Made by a program: the position numbers and the translations under genes
Assembly: GCF_900103845.1 (NCBI RefSeq)
Contig: NZ_FNIJ01000001.1
Location: 1-64,000, forward strand
Length of the DNA stretch: 64,000 nucleotides
Direction: 5' to 3'
Source: Pseudomonas jinjuensis
GTDB lineage: Bacteria > Pseudomonadota > Gammaproteobacteria > Pseudomonadales > Pseudomonadaceae
In this document: piece by piece, positions 20,236-28,291 of the stretch
Layout: each line of letters opens with the position of its first letter
Position numbering within the stretch: the first letter of the stretch is position 1
Notes under the pieces: model-generated
Told to the model about the DNA's origin: nothing
Database searches by the model: none
The model's input: the letters and a program-made list of their open reading frames with translations, nothing else

Positions 20236-21952
20236 ACTTGCCGCCGAACTGCCGGAACAGGATTTGCCGCTGGGCCGGCGCCTGATCCAGCGCGGGCTGG
20301 CCAGCGCGCAGGAAGTGGAGCGGGCGCTGGAACTGCAGGCCCGGCTGGGCGGCAGGCTGGGGGCGATCCTGATGCGCTCGGGCGTCATTTCCGAAACGGC
20401 GTTGCTCGACGTGCTGGCCGAGCAGTTGGCCATGCCCCTGCTCGGGGTGAGCCTGGAACCGCCGGGCAATGCCGCGATAGCGGGCTTTCTCGACAGCACC
20501 CCGATCAGGCTCGACTGGTTCGTCGCCGAGCAGGTGGTGATCTGGGAGGACGCGCAGGCGCGGCTGCTGTTCGCAGCCCGCGATCCCCTGGCGGCGCCGC
20601 TGCAGGACACCCTGCGCTATTTCTATCCGGGACGGGAGTTGCAGCCGGTGCTGTGCCGTTCGCAGGACCTCGACGCCTGGCTCGAATACCTGAGTGAACG
20701 GCAGCAGCAGGAAGGGCGCGATTCCCGGCTGTTCGCCGATGACGATATCCGCCATCTGCGGGAAATGGCCGAGGAGGCGCCGATCGTCGAACTGGTCGGC
20801 AACGTCATGGGGCAGGCCGTCGAACACCGCGCCTCGGACATCCACATCGAGCCGCGGGAATTCAACTTCCACATCCGCTTTCGTGTCGACGGCGTGCTGC
20901 AGTCCCGCCTGACATTGCCGCGCGAGCGTTTCGCCGCCGTCGTGTCGCGGATCAAGCTGATGTCCGGCATCGACATCGCCGAGCGGCGGCTTCCCCAGGA
21001 CGGACGCATGAGCACGCGGGTCAGCGGCCAGGACATGGACGTGCGGGTATCGACCCTGCCCGGCGTGCATGGCGAGTCGGTGGTCATGCGCCTGCTGCCG
21101 AAGGAGCGGGAGGGCCTGCGCCTCGATCGCCTGGGGCTGCTGCCGGATCACCTGGAAATGATGGATGCCTGGATCAACGAGCCCCACGGCATCGTCCTGG
21201 TGACCGGCCCTACCGGCTCGGGCAAGTCGACGACCCTCTACGCCACCCTCGAAGCGATCAACGATGGCGTGCGCAAGATCATCACGGTGGAGGACCCGGT
21301 CGAATACCGGATTCCCGCCATCACCCAGGTCCAGGCCCACGCCGAGATTGGTTTGACCTTCGCCGCCGCGCTGCGCTCGATCCTGCGCCAGGACCCGGAT
21401 GTGATCATGATCGGCGAGATCCGCGACCTGGAAACCGCCGAGATCGCCGTGCAGTCCTCCCTGACCGGACACCTGGTGTTCTCCACCCTGCATACCAACG
21501 ATGCGGTGAGTGCCTTCACCCGGCTCATCGACATGGGCATCGAACCATTCCTGGTGGCTTCGCCGGTGCGGGGCGTCCAGGCCCAGCGGCTGGTGCGCTG
21601 TCTCTGCAAGCAGTGTGCGGAGTCCTATTCCCCGCCCTTGAGCATGGAAGACGCGCGCTTCGTCGAGCAGGCCGCAAAGCGCCTGTTCCCCGGGCAGGCC
21701 GCGAACTGGCTGCGCGCCCGTGGCTGCCCGGCGTGCCAGGGCATGGGCTACCGGGGGCGCCTGGGTATCTACGAGATGATCGATGTCTGCCCGCAGATGC
21801 AGGAACTGATCATGCAGCGGAGCGCAGTCGAACAGATGCGGAGTTTCGCGGCGAGCCAGGGATTCCGCAGCATGCGCGAGGATGGCCTGCTCAAGGCGTG
21901 GCTGGGCCTGACATCGCTGGATGAAGTCCATCGTGTGACCACGGGGGGCTGA
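20225..21952 (+). CDS. gspE: Type II secretion ATPase GspE with MshEN-type N-domain
   Basis: A 575-residue cytoplasmic ATPase powering pseudopilus assembly. Walker A GPTGSGKST is near residue 327, the Asp box and Walker B follow (TVEDPVEYR, MIGEIRDLETAEIA), and four cysteines of the zinc domain are at about 458-504 (CLCKQC and CPAC). Residues 15-70 hold two tandem segments of the pattern LG--L---G------(L)---L--Q, the fold called MshEN that binds cyclic di-GMP in some members. It begins inside the last 11 bases of wzm, so secretion and exporter genes are coupled. Distinguished from PilB by its place before gspF-gspG and the pseudopilin genes. Confidence 0.93.
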   Translation: MCSELAAELPEQDLPLGRRLIQRGLASAQEVERALELQARLGGRLGAILMRSGVISETALLDVLAEQLAMPLLGVSLEPPGNAAIAGFLDSTPIRLDWFVAEQVVIWEDAQARLLFAARDPLAAPLQDTLRYFYPGRELQPVLCRSQDLDAWLEYLSERQQQEGRDSRLFADDDIRHLREMAEEAPIVELVGNVMGQAVEHRASDIHIEPREFNFHIRFRVDGVLQSRLTLPRERFAAVVSRIKLMSGIDIAERRLPQDGRMSTRVSGQDMDVRVSTLPGVHGESVVMRLLPKEREGLRLDRLGLLPDHLEMMDAWINEPHGIVLVTGPTGSGKSTTLYATLEAINDGVRKIITVEDPVEYRIPAITQVQAHAEIGLTFAAALRSILRQDPDVIMIGEIRDLETAEIAVQSSLTGHLVFSTLHTNDAVSAFTRLIDMGIEPFLVASPVRGVQAQRLVRCLCKQCAESYSPPLSMEDARFVEQAAKRLFPGQAANWLRARGCPACQGMGYRGRLGIYEMIDVCPQMQELIMQRSAVEQMRSFAASQGFRSMREDGLLKAWLGLTSLDEVHRVTTGG

Positions 21953-21954
21953 AC

Positions 21955-23145
21955 ATGCGCTTCGACTATCAGGCGGTCGACCGTCACGGCAAACGCTGCA
22001 AGGGTGAACTGAACCAGCCTACGTACCAGGACGCCGTGCGGCAGCTCGAGGCGCAAGGGCTCACGCCTATCCAGCTGAAATCGAGCCAGCGTACATCCGT
22101 GGGCCGGCAACGACGCCTGCGTGCGGAAGAGCTGAACATGGCCCTGTACGAACTGGCGACCCTGCTCTCGGCAGGGGTGGGGCTGGCGGATGCGGTCGAG
22201 GCCCAGGAACGTTCCTCCCAACACCCCCGGATAGCCGCGGCGCTGCAGGTGATCGGCGATGGCCTGCGCCAGGGGCGTTCTTTCCCGCAGGCGCTGGAAG
22301 CCGCCAGCCTTCCGCTACCACGCTATGCCTACCAGCTGGTCGCCGCCGGCGAAATGACCGGCAACCTGGCGGGCGCGTTGAGGGATTGCGTGGAGCAGAT
22401 GGAATACGAGCGGCGCACCCGCGAGGACATCCGCAATGCCCTGATCTACCCGTGCATCCTGGTGCTCAGCGGCATCGCGGCGGTGGCACTGATGTTCATA
22501 TTCGTCGTGCCCAAGTTCGCCAACCTGCTGGAGCACGCCGACAAGTTGCCCTGGCTGGCCTGGGCAGTGCTGAGCCTTGGTGTATGGAGCAGGCAGAACG
22601 CCGTTGTGCTGCTGCTGGCCGCAGGACTTGTCATCGGCCTGGGGTTGCCACTGCTGAAACATCCGGAGTTCAGGGCGCGGGTACTGAACGGCCTGTTGCG
22701 TCTGCCGGTGATGGGGGAGTGGCTGCTGCAGGCGGAGATCGCCCGCTGGGCCAAGGTGCTCGGAACCCTGCTGGGTAACCGCGTGGCGCTGGTCGACGCC
22801 CTGCGTCTTGCCGGTGAAAGCCTGCGTATCCGCCACCTGCGGGAGCAGCTCGAGCGGGTTACCCAGGATGTCAGGGGCGGGACGGCGCTGTCCTCTGCGC
22901 TGGAAGAGCGACAGGCGATCACCGCGACGGGAGGCAACCTGGTCCGGGTGGGGGAAAAGTCCGGCCGTCTCGCCGAAATGCTCGACAGCCTGGCCGGGCT
23001 CTACGAGGAGCAGGGACGGTCGCGGATGCGCAGGACCCTGGCGTTGATCGAGCCCCTGGCCATCCTGCTGATCGGCGCGGTGTTCGGCGTGATCATCACT
23101 GGTGTGGTGCTGGCGATCACCAGCGCCAACGACATCGTTTTCTGA
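21955..23145 (+). CDS. gspF: Type II secretion inner-membrane platform protein GspF
   Basis: A 396-residue polytopic protein of the T2SS_F family that links GspE to the pseudopilus. Two repeated cytoplasmic T2SSF domains (about 65-185 and 265-385) flank hydrophobic segments (ILVLSGIAAVALMFIFVVPK near 165-185 and the C-terminal LAILLIGAVFGVIITGVVLA). The conserved RSFPQALEAA and GNLVRVGEKSGRLAEMLDSL are in place. Two bases separate it from gspE. Confidence 0.93.
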   Translation: MRFDYQAVDRHGKRCKGELNQPTYQDAVRQLEAQGLTPIQLKSSQRTSVGRQRRLRAEELNMALYELATLLSAGVGLADAVEAQERSSQHPRIAAALQVIGDGLRQGRSFPQALEAASLPLPRYAYQLVAAGEMTGNLAGALRDCVEQMEYERRTREDIRNALIYPCILVLSGIAAVALMFIFVVPKFANLLEHADKLPWLAWAVLSLGVWSRQNAVVLLLAAGLVIGLGLPLLKHPEFRARVLNGLLRLPVMGEWLLQAEIARWAKVLGTLLGNRVALVDALRLAGESLRIRHLREQLERVTQDVRGGTALSSALEERQAITATGGNLVRVGEKSGRLAEMLDSLAGLYEEQGRSRMRRTLALIEPLAILLIGAVFGVIITGVVLAITSANDIVF

Positions 23146-23166
23146 ACCGGGACCTGAGGCAGGCAC

Positions 23167-23634
23167 ATGAACACAGAAGGAGCGGAGGTGAGAAAGGTGA
23201 CGGCAAGGGCAGGGCAGCGGGGATTCACCCTGCTCGAAATGATCGTGGTGCTGGTGATCATCGGCCTGTTGATGGGATTGGTCGGTCCACGGCTGTTTTC
23301 CCAGGCCGACAAGGCCAAGGTCCAGACTGCGGAGACCCAGGTGAAGATGCTCAAGGGGGCGCTGATGACCATGCGCCTCGACATCGGCCGGCTGCCTACC
23401 GAGCAGGAGGGACTGGCGCTGCTCAACGCCCCGTCAGCCGACCAGCAGACCAGGACGTTCTGGAAGGGGCCCTACCTGGAAGGCGGGGTGCCGCTCGATC
23501 CCTGGAATCATCCTTATCTCTACAGCGACAAGCCCGGTGCCGAGCAGCCGTTCTCCCTGTACAGCCTGGGCGCTGACGGCCAACCGGGAGGCGAGGGGGA
23601 AAATGCCGATATTGGCTACCTGCCCCGGCAATAG
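23167..23634 (+). CDS. gspG: Major pseudopilin GspG
   Basis: A 155-residue major pseudopilin. The prepilin peptidase site is at G/FTLLEM with Glu at position +5, followed by a hydrophobic helix (IVVLVIIGLLMGLVGPRLF). The body carries GspG hallmarks: IGRLPTEQEGLALL, WKGPYLEGGVPLDPWNHPYLY, and a C-terminal acidic loop (SLGADGQPGGEGENADIGYL) that in the family binds calcium. The leader peptide is about 18 residues. No prepilin peptidase is encoded here, so PilD in trans must process it. Confidence 0.93.
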   Translation: MNTEGAEVRKVTARAGQRGFTLLEMIVVLVIIGLLMGLVGPRLFSQADKAKVQTAETQVKMLKGALMTMRLDIGRLPTEQEGLALLNAPSADQQTRTFWKGPYLEGGVPLDPWNHPYLYSDKPGAEQPFSLYSLGADGQPGGEGENADIGYLPRQ

Positions 23635-24013
23635 GCAGGCCGCCGGTTTCACCTTGCTGGAACTGGTGGTGGTGCTGGCGATAGTGGCGGCGCTCGGTGC
23701 GATCGTGATGCCCAGCCTGATGAACATGCATGAAGCCTGGCGGCGGCGGATCGACTTCCAGGATGTGCTCGATCAGCTGCAAGGGCTGGGATACCGGACG
23801 CGGCTCGACGCGGTGGAAACGGTGATCGGCCCCGCCGGTGTCGTTCCCGCGGGTCGACTGCTTCTGCCCGATGGCTGGAGCCTGTCGGCACGGGAGCCTG
23901 TCATCTATTGGCAGAATGGTGTGTGCCTGGGGGGACAGGTCGATCTAAGCCACGCAGGACGTACCGAAGTTCTGCAACTGGATGCGCCACTGTGCCGGAT
24001 GGAGCAGCGCTGA
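23603..24013 (+). CDS. gspH: Minor pseudopilin GspH
   Basis: A 136-residue pilin-like protein with G/FTLLELVVVLAIVAALGAI, a type III signal with Glu+5. It starts inside gspG (32-base overlap) at an ATG preceded by GAGGGGG. By order it corresponds to GspH; the globular part (LLLPDGWSLSAREPVIYWQN) is compatible with GspH/XcpU, although sequence similarity to a named member could not be tested. The stop overlaps gspI by one base. Confidence 0.82.
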   Translation: MPILATCPGNRQAAGFTLLELVVVLAIVAALGAIVMPSLMNMHEAWRRRIDFQDVLDQLQGLGYRTRLDAVETVIGPAGVVPAGRLLLPDGWSLSAREPVIYWQNGVCLGGQVDLSHAGRTEVLQLDAPLCRMEQR

Positions 24014-24432
24014 TGGCCGTATCCAGGCAGGCCGGCTTCACCCTGCTGGAAGCCGTGGTGGCCATGACGCTGCTGGTGCTGGTCGGCGGGGCGTTGCTGT
24101 CCTGGCTGAACAGCGGGTTCATCAGCCTGGAGCGCATCTCGGCAGCACAGCAGCGGATAGAGGCCACGCGTACCGCCCTGGCGTACCTGGAGCGCATCAA
24201 CCCCATGATCAACCCGGCAGGAAGTGTGGTGCTGGGACCTTATCGGCTGGACTGGAACAGCCAGGCGTTGACCGCGCCGCGGCCGGTCGTGGGCCGCTAC
24301 AGCGGCAACCCGGGAGCCTTCGATGCGGAGTTGTTCCGGGTCGAAGCGCTTGTCCGCAGCACTGGCGCTGCGGATGTGCCGATTTCACTGGAGCTGGCAG
24401 GATTCCGGCTGGCCCGCAGAGGCAGCGAATAG
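24013..24432 (+). CDS. gspI: Minor pseudopilin GspI
   Basis: A 139-residue pseudopilin with G/FTLLEAVVAMTLLVLVGGAL after a very short leader (MAVSRQAG). The assignment to GspI is by order (after H, before J) and by the Glu-Ala-Val-Val start of the helix, a GspI habit. In the family it forms the pseudopilus tip with GspJ and GspK. TGATG overlap with gspH, and its stop is directly followed by the gspJ ATG. Confidence 0.8.
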   Translation: MAVSRQAGFTLLEAVVAMTLLVLVGGALLSWLNSGFISLERISAAQQRIEATRTALAYLERINPMINPAGSVVLGPYRLDWNSQALTAPRPVVGRYSGNPGAFDAELFRVEALVRSTGAADVPISLELAGFRLARRGSE

Positions 24433-25035
24433 ATGACGGAAAGTCGAGCTGCTGCCCGCCAGTCCGGTTTCACTCTGCTGGAGATGATCGTGGTGCTGGT
24501 GCTGGTCGCCTTCATCACTACCCTGCTGATGCAGGGGATGTTCTACGTGGCGCAGGTGAACGACCGTTTCCTGCGGCAGGGAGAGGGGCGCCAGGTTCGC
24601 GAGCTCGCATTTGGCTGGTTCTCGGATGCGGTATCGCATCTGGCCGCGCCGGTGAACGCCGACACGTCCGCTCGTTTTCGCGGCGATTCACGAAGTTTCG
24701 AAGGGGTGACGACGCTGGCCGCCGACCGTCGAGCGGGCATTCCCGTGCCGTTCGCCTACCGCATCGAGGCTGACGCGCAAGAGAAATCCTCGTCCGCGGA
24801 ATTCATCTACGTGCGCATGGCGCAAGGCAGTCGCTGGCCGCTCATGAAGCTTCCGGGCGATGCCCGGTTCCAGTACCAGGATGCCCATGGCGGCTGGCAT
24901 GAGGACTGGCCTCCCGAACCGGCGCTGGCGGACCGCCTGCCGGAGGCCGTGGCTCTGTCATCCACCGAAGGCAGCCTGTTCGTGCTGGCCAGTGTGCTGA
25001 CTCCCAGGCTGGGGTTGAACCTCGATGACCGTTGA
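24433..25035 (+). CDS. gspJ: Minor pseudopilin GspJ
   Basis: A 200-residue pseudopilin with signal G/FTLLEMIVVLVLVAFITTLL. Its longer globular domain is typical of GspJ, which joins GspI and GspK in the quasi-helical tip. It has no gap to gspI and overlaps gspK by 11 bases. Charged middle segments such as EKSSSAEFIYVRMAQGSRW show no special motif. Confidence 0.82.
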   Translation: MTESRAAARQSGFTLLEMIVVLVLVAFITTLLMQGMFYVAQVNDRFLRQGEGRQVRELAFGWFSDAVSHLAAPVNADTSARFRGDSRSFEGVTTLAADRRAGIPVPFAYRIEADAQEKSSSAEFIYVRMAQGSRWPLMKLPGDARFQYQDAHGGWHEDWPPEPALADRLPEAVALSSTEGSLFVLASVLTPRLGLNLDDR

Positions 25036-26065
25036 CCGGGGCATCGCCTGCATACGCCGTCCCGAAGCCAGTGGAGGGTTCGTGCTGGTCGGGGTGATCT
25101 GGTTCCTGGCCGTCATGGCCCTGGTGGTGGGCGGCGCTGTACTGTGGATCGAGCGGGGCCTGGATGGCGTCGAGGCGGAGCGGCAACTGCTGCAGCGGGA
25201 GATCGGCGAACGATCGATGCTCAGCCGGCTGACCTGGCTGATCTCCACCAACCGCTTGACTGTCGCCGGGCAGACCACGCCGGACAGTGTCGCTTCGCAA
25301 ACGACCGACATGGATGCGTCGAGCCTGCCGGTGGGGGCGGAACTGCCGCTGGACGGCCGGGAATACTGCCTGGCCAACGGCTGGTGCTTCACCCTCATGG
25401 ACCATGCCGCGCGCCTCAGCCTGAGCGCAGGCACTCCCGCCACGCTGACCTCGTTGCTGGTGGGCCTGGGAGTGCCCGCGGAAAGCACGCCGCAGATGCT
25501 GCTGGACCTCGGCCTGTACATGCGGGCGCGGGCGGCATTCGGAGGAGAGGGCGCGATTTCGGCGCGGCTTCTGCGCAGCCCCATGGAGGTCTTCGTCCTG
25601 CCGTCCTGGAGACGTTGGGAGGATCTGCTGGTAGCGCGGGGCTGGTGCGATTTCGTGTCGGTGAATGAAGCGGGATTGAATTTGAACACCGTCGATCCGG
25701 CGCTTCTGAGCCTGGCCTTCGGATTCCCTGCGGAGAGTGCCTCGCGGCTGCTGGCGATACGTACCGACCACCCGATCATGATGAGCAGCGATGTCGCCGC
25801 GGTGTTCGGCATCCATGCCGGCAACCTGCCCGAGGACGGGTGGTCGCGCCTGGCCAGTTCGATTCTGCTGATACGCCTGCGACCGGCGAACGCCGTCGCG
25901 CGCTACGAATATCAACTCAACTTCGGGGCGGATGAACTGCATCAGTCGCCCTGGCAGTTCCTCCAGCGAAGGTCTTTGCAAGCCAATGTTCCCGATGCCA
26001 CGAATCAACGAATCGTTCACGACACTCCTGGCGTTCTCGCCGCCCCGCTTGTGGCAAGTCCGTGA
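25025..26065 (+). CDS. gspK: Tip pseudopilin GspK
   Basis: A 346-residue large pseudopilin. The signal is G/FVLVGVIWFLAVMALVVGG, where position +5 is Gly, not Glu, as is characteristic of the GspK tip subunit. The C-terminal half has the helical region with FVSVNEAGLNLNTVDPALL and SSDVAAVFGI that belongs to the GspK/SAM-like fold. It overlaps gspJ at its 5' end and the gspL-like gene at its 3' end. Cysteines in YCLANGWCF may form a disulfide. Confidence 0.85.
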   Translation: MTVDRGIACIRRPEASGGFVLVGVIWFLAVMALVVGGAVLWIERGLDGVEAERQLLQREIGERSMLSRLTWLISTNRLTVAGQTTPDSVASQTTDMDASSLPVGAELPLDGREYCLANGWCFTLMDHAARLSLSAGTPATLTSLLVGLGVPAESTPQMLLDLGLYMRARAAFGGEGAISARLLRSPMEVFVLPSWRRWEDLLVARGWCDFVSVNEAGLNLNTVDPALLSLAFGFPAESASRLLAIRTDHPIMMSSDVAAVFGIHAGNLPEDGWSRLASSILLIRLRPANAVARYEYQLNFGADELHQSPWQFLQRRSLQANVPDATNQRIVHDTPGVLAAPLVASP

Positions 26066-27074
26066 CGACGAGGGGCGACCGCGTCTGGAGTGGTCGGAGC
26101 GCCCCCGGGGCCTGGGGCGCAAGGCTGCTACCCAATGGGTGATCGAACGTTCGCAATGCATCTATCGCTGTCTGGACATGTCCCATGTGCCTCGGGCTGG
26201 CCGTGCGCAGGCCCTGGCGCTGAAGCTGCCAGGTCTGTCGCCGTACCGCCAGACGGGCCACTACGCGGTCTGGCGGGGAGGGCTGGTGCAGTTGTGGCTA
26301 TGGGACGAGCAGGCGCGAGTCCAGGCTGCGGAAGATTTCAGCGAGCCGGTCCGGCATTACCGCTGCATTCCGGAGACGCTGTTGCAGGCTCCTGCGACGG
26401 CGATGCCTTGTGTCCGCCTGATCGAAGTCAGGACCGGGCTGGATCTGCAGGTCTGGAAGGATGGCGTGCTGTTGCTCAGCATTCACCATGCCGCCGCACC
26501 ATCGCCCGAACAGGTCCGCAATCTGCTGCGGGGCATCCAGGGATTGGACATGCCGGTCGCCTTGCCTGTCGAACGATTGGCGCTGCTGCCAGCTCCCTGG
26601 GCGGCGTCGGCGGGATTGACCCGGGCTGCCGAGTGGGAGTTCTGGCTATCCCGCGGGATGCTGGCGATGCTGCTGGTGCTGTGCGGTTTCCATCTGGCAC
26701 AGGGCGCATCCTGGTGGTGGGGCGAACGTGACCTGGATGCCCGGCAGGAGGTGCTTGCGGCACAGGTCGAGCCATTGTTGTCGGCCCGAAACCGGGCGCA
26801 GCAGGCCAGCGCGGAGGCGGCAGAGTGGCAGCGGATGATGCAACAGCCTTCGCAGGTCGAACTGCTGCGGCGGTTGGCGAATCTGCTGCCGAATGACAGC
26901 CAGGTGCTGAAGTGGCGCTTTCACGAAAACGAACTGGAACTGCTCGTCGCGACACAGCGGATGGACCCGCGCTTCTTCGTCCAACGTTTCCAGGATGAGG
27001 GCGGATTCCACGATGTCAGGGTCGAGCCCTCGCCTCAGGGCGACGGCCTGCAACTCGCGATGAGCCTGCGCTGA
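25986..27074 (+). CDS. gspL: GspL-like inner-membrane protein
   Basis: About 362 residues: a cytoplasmic domain of roughly 210 residues, one transmembrane segment (MLAMLLVLCGFHLAQGASWW), then a periplasmic ferredoxin-like part (LPNDSQVLKWRFHENELELL). This is the GspL architecture, which recruits GspE to the platform; sequence match is diverged, so the call rests on layout and position. The start is uncertain: ATGs exist at 25932, 25986 and 25995, and 25986 was chosen as a compromise. It overlaps gspK by about 80 bases. Confidence 0.72.
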   Translation: MFPMPRINESFTTLLAFSPPRLWQVRDDEGRPRLEWSERPRGLGRKAATQWVIERSQCIYRCLDMSHVPRAGRAQALALKLPGLSPYRQTGHYAVWRGGLVQLWLWDEQARVQAAEDFSEPVRHYRCIPETLLQAPATAMPCVRLIEVRTGLDLQVWKDGVLLLSIHHAAAPSPEQVRNLLRGIQGLDMPVALPVERLALLPAPWAASAGLTRAAEWEFWLSRGMLAMLLVLCGFHLAQGASWWWGERDLDARQEVLAAQVEPLLSARNRAQQASAEAAEWQRMMQQPSQVELLRRLANLLPNDSQVLKWRFHENELELLVATQRMDPRFFVQRFQDEGGFHDVRVEPSPQGDGLQLAMSLR

Positions 27075-27086
27075 GGACTGCACGTC

Positions 27087-27677
27087 ATGGTTGATCTGTT
27101 GGAAGGTGCGCGTACCCACTGGTTCCGCTTGCTGGCGCAATGGCAGGACCAGGCCAGGCTGAGGATGGCGGGCTGGCTGATCCTCGCGCTGCTGGCGCTC
27201 AATCTCGTCATGCTGTGCAGCGATTGGCGGGAGGCCCGCAGGTTGGATTTCATCGAGTCGGCAAAAAATCTGGCGAAGCTGCAGGAACTGGCGGGGCAGG
27301 GCTACTGGCCGGAACGTGCTGTTCAGGCCGAAGACGTCCTGGCGAATTTCCGCACCCGCCTATGGCGGGCGCAGAATCCTGCTCTCGCCAGGGCCGACGT
27401 GCAGGCCTGGCTGGATGCCCTGGTGAAGAAAACCGGGCTGCAGGAAGCCAGGGTGAACGTCCTGCAGCCCCTGGATTTCGAGGATGGCAAGCGTACTGCG
27501 AGGATCGAGGCGCAGTTGCGCGCACGCTTCGATGCAGAGAGTTTTGGCCGATTGCTGTATGCGGTGGAGGGGGCTCCCCAATGGGTGAGCATCGACGCTA
27601 TCGAGATCGGCAATCGGGTATCCCCTTCGATCAACCTGCAACTGTCCTTCCACTTCCTGCCTGACCCGCGTCGGTGA
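27087..27677 (+). CDS. gspM: GspM-like inner-membrane protein
   Basis: A 196-residue bitopic protein with a short cytoplasmic N-terminus, one transmembrane helix (MAGWLILALLALNLVMLCSDW, about residues 28-48), a coiled-coil-prone stretch, and a periplasmic ferredoxin-like domain (ARVNVLQPLDFEDGKRTARI). This fits GspM, the partner of GspL. It follows gspL by 12 bases. Assigned by topology and position. Confidence 0.72.
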   Translation: MVDLLEGARTHWFRLLAQWQDQARLRMAGWLILALLALNLVMLCSDWREARRLDFIESAKNLAKLQELAGQGYWPERAVQAEDVLANFRTRLWRAQNPALARADVQAWLDALVKKTGLQEARVNVLQPLDFEDGKRTARIEAQLRARFDAESFGRLLYAVEGAPQWVSIDAIEIGNRVSPSINLQLSFHFLPDPRR

Positions 27678-27805
27678 GCGAGGACCCAGGCGTTTCACCG
27701 ATGCGGAAACGTCCTTCATCCGGGCAGGAAAATGCCGAAGTAGTTCGATGCCAGAATCACTGCCCGTTTCGTGGGTTGCTCCCGTGAATCAGCTTCTGGC
27801 CTCTG

Positions 27806-28291
27806 ATGACTTCCTACAAAAACCTTCGTTGGTACCTCCTCCTGGGCGTGTTGGGCGCCCTCGCCGGTGTGCTGTCCAGACCGGCTTTCGATGAACCTCC
27901 TTCCCCTGGCGGCGGTGCTGAATGGGCTCCGCCGACGCCGAACTTCGTGGCTCTGGACGAAAGCGTTCCCGCTCGGATCGCAAGCATGCACCTGTGGGGC
28001 TCGGAGCCTGCGGACGGGCAGGGCAAGGACGAGCGAATCAGCGTGGATAGCGGGGGAGTTGCCAGGATCAAGGTGGACTGGCTGTTCCGCGGTGTGATCG
28101 ATGAACCCAAAGGCCGCTTTGCCCTGATAGCCAAGGATGCAGCTTCGCCGGTCCTGCGTTATCCCCTGGGCGCCTCGCTCCCGGGTGGAGAGCATCTGGA
28201 GCAGATCGATGTTCAAGGTATTCGCTTCTCGCTATCGGAGGATGGCGAAGGCAGAGAATTCGAAAGGAAACTCTATGCTCCACTCGATTAA
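27806..28291 (+). CDS. gspC: Short GspC-like protein with homology region only
   Basis: A 161-residue protein with an N-terminal membrane anchor (LRWYLLLGVLGALAGVLS) and a periplasmic domain resembling the GspC homology region: IASMHLWGSEPAD, then VDWLFRGVIDEPKGRFALIA, RYPLGASLPGGEHLEQI. The homology region contacts the secretin N0 domain and joins inner and outer membrane parts. The PDZ or coiled-coil end found in many GspC proteins is missing. It lies 128 bases after gspM and overlaps the secretin gene by 17 bases, unlike classical operons where gspC leads. Confidence 0.75.
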   Translation: MTSYKNLRWYLLLGVLGALAGVLSRPAFDEPPSPGGGAEWAPPTPNFVALDESVPARIASMHLWGSEPADGQGKDERISVDSGGVARIKVDWLFRGVIDEPKGRFALIAKDAASPVLRYPLGASLPGGEHLEQIDVQGIRFSLSEDGEGREFERKLYAPLD

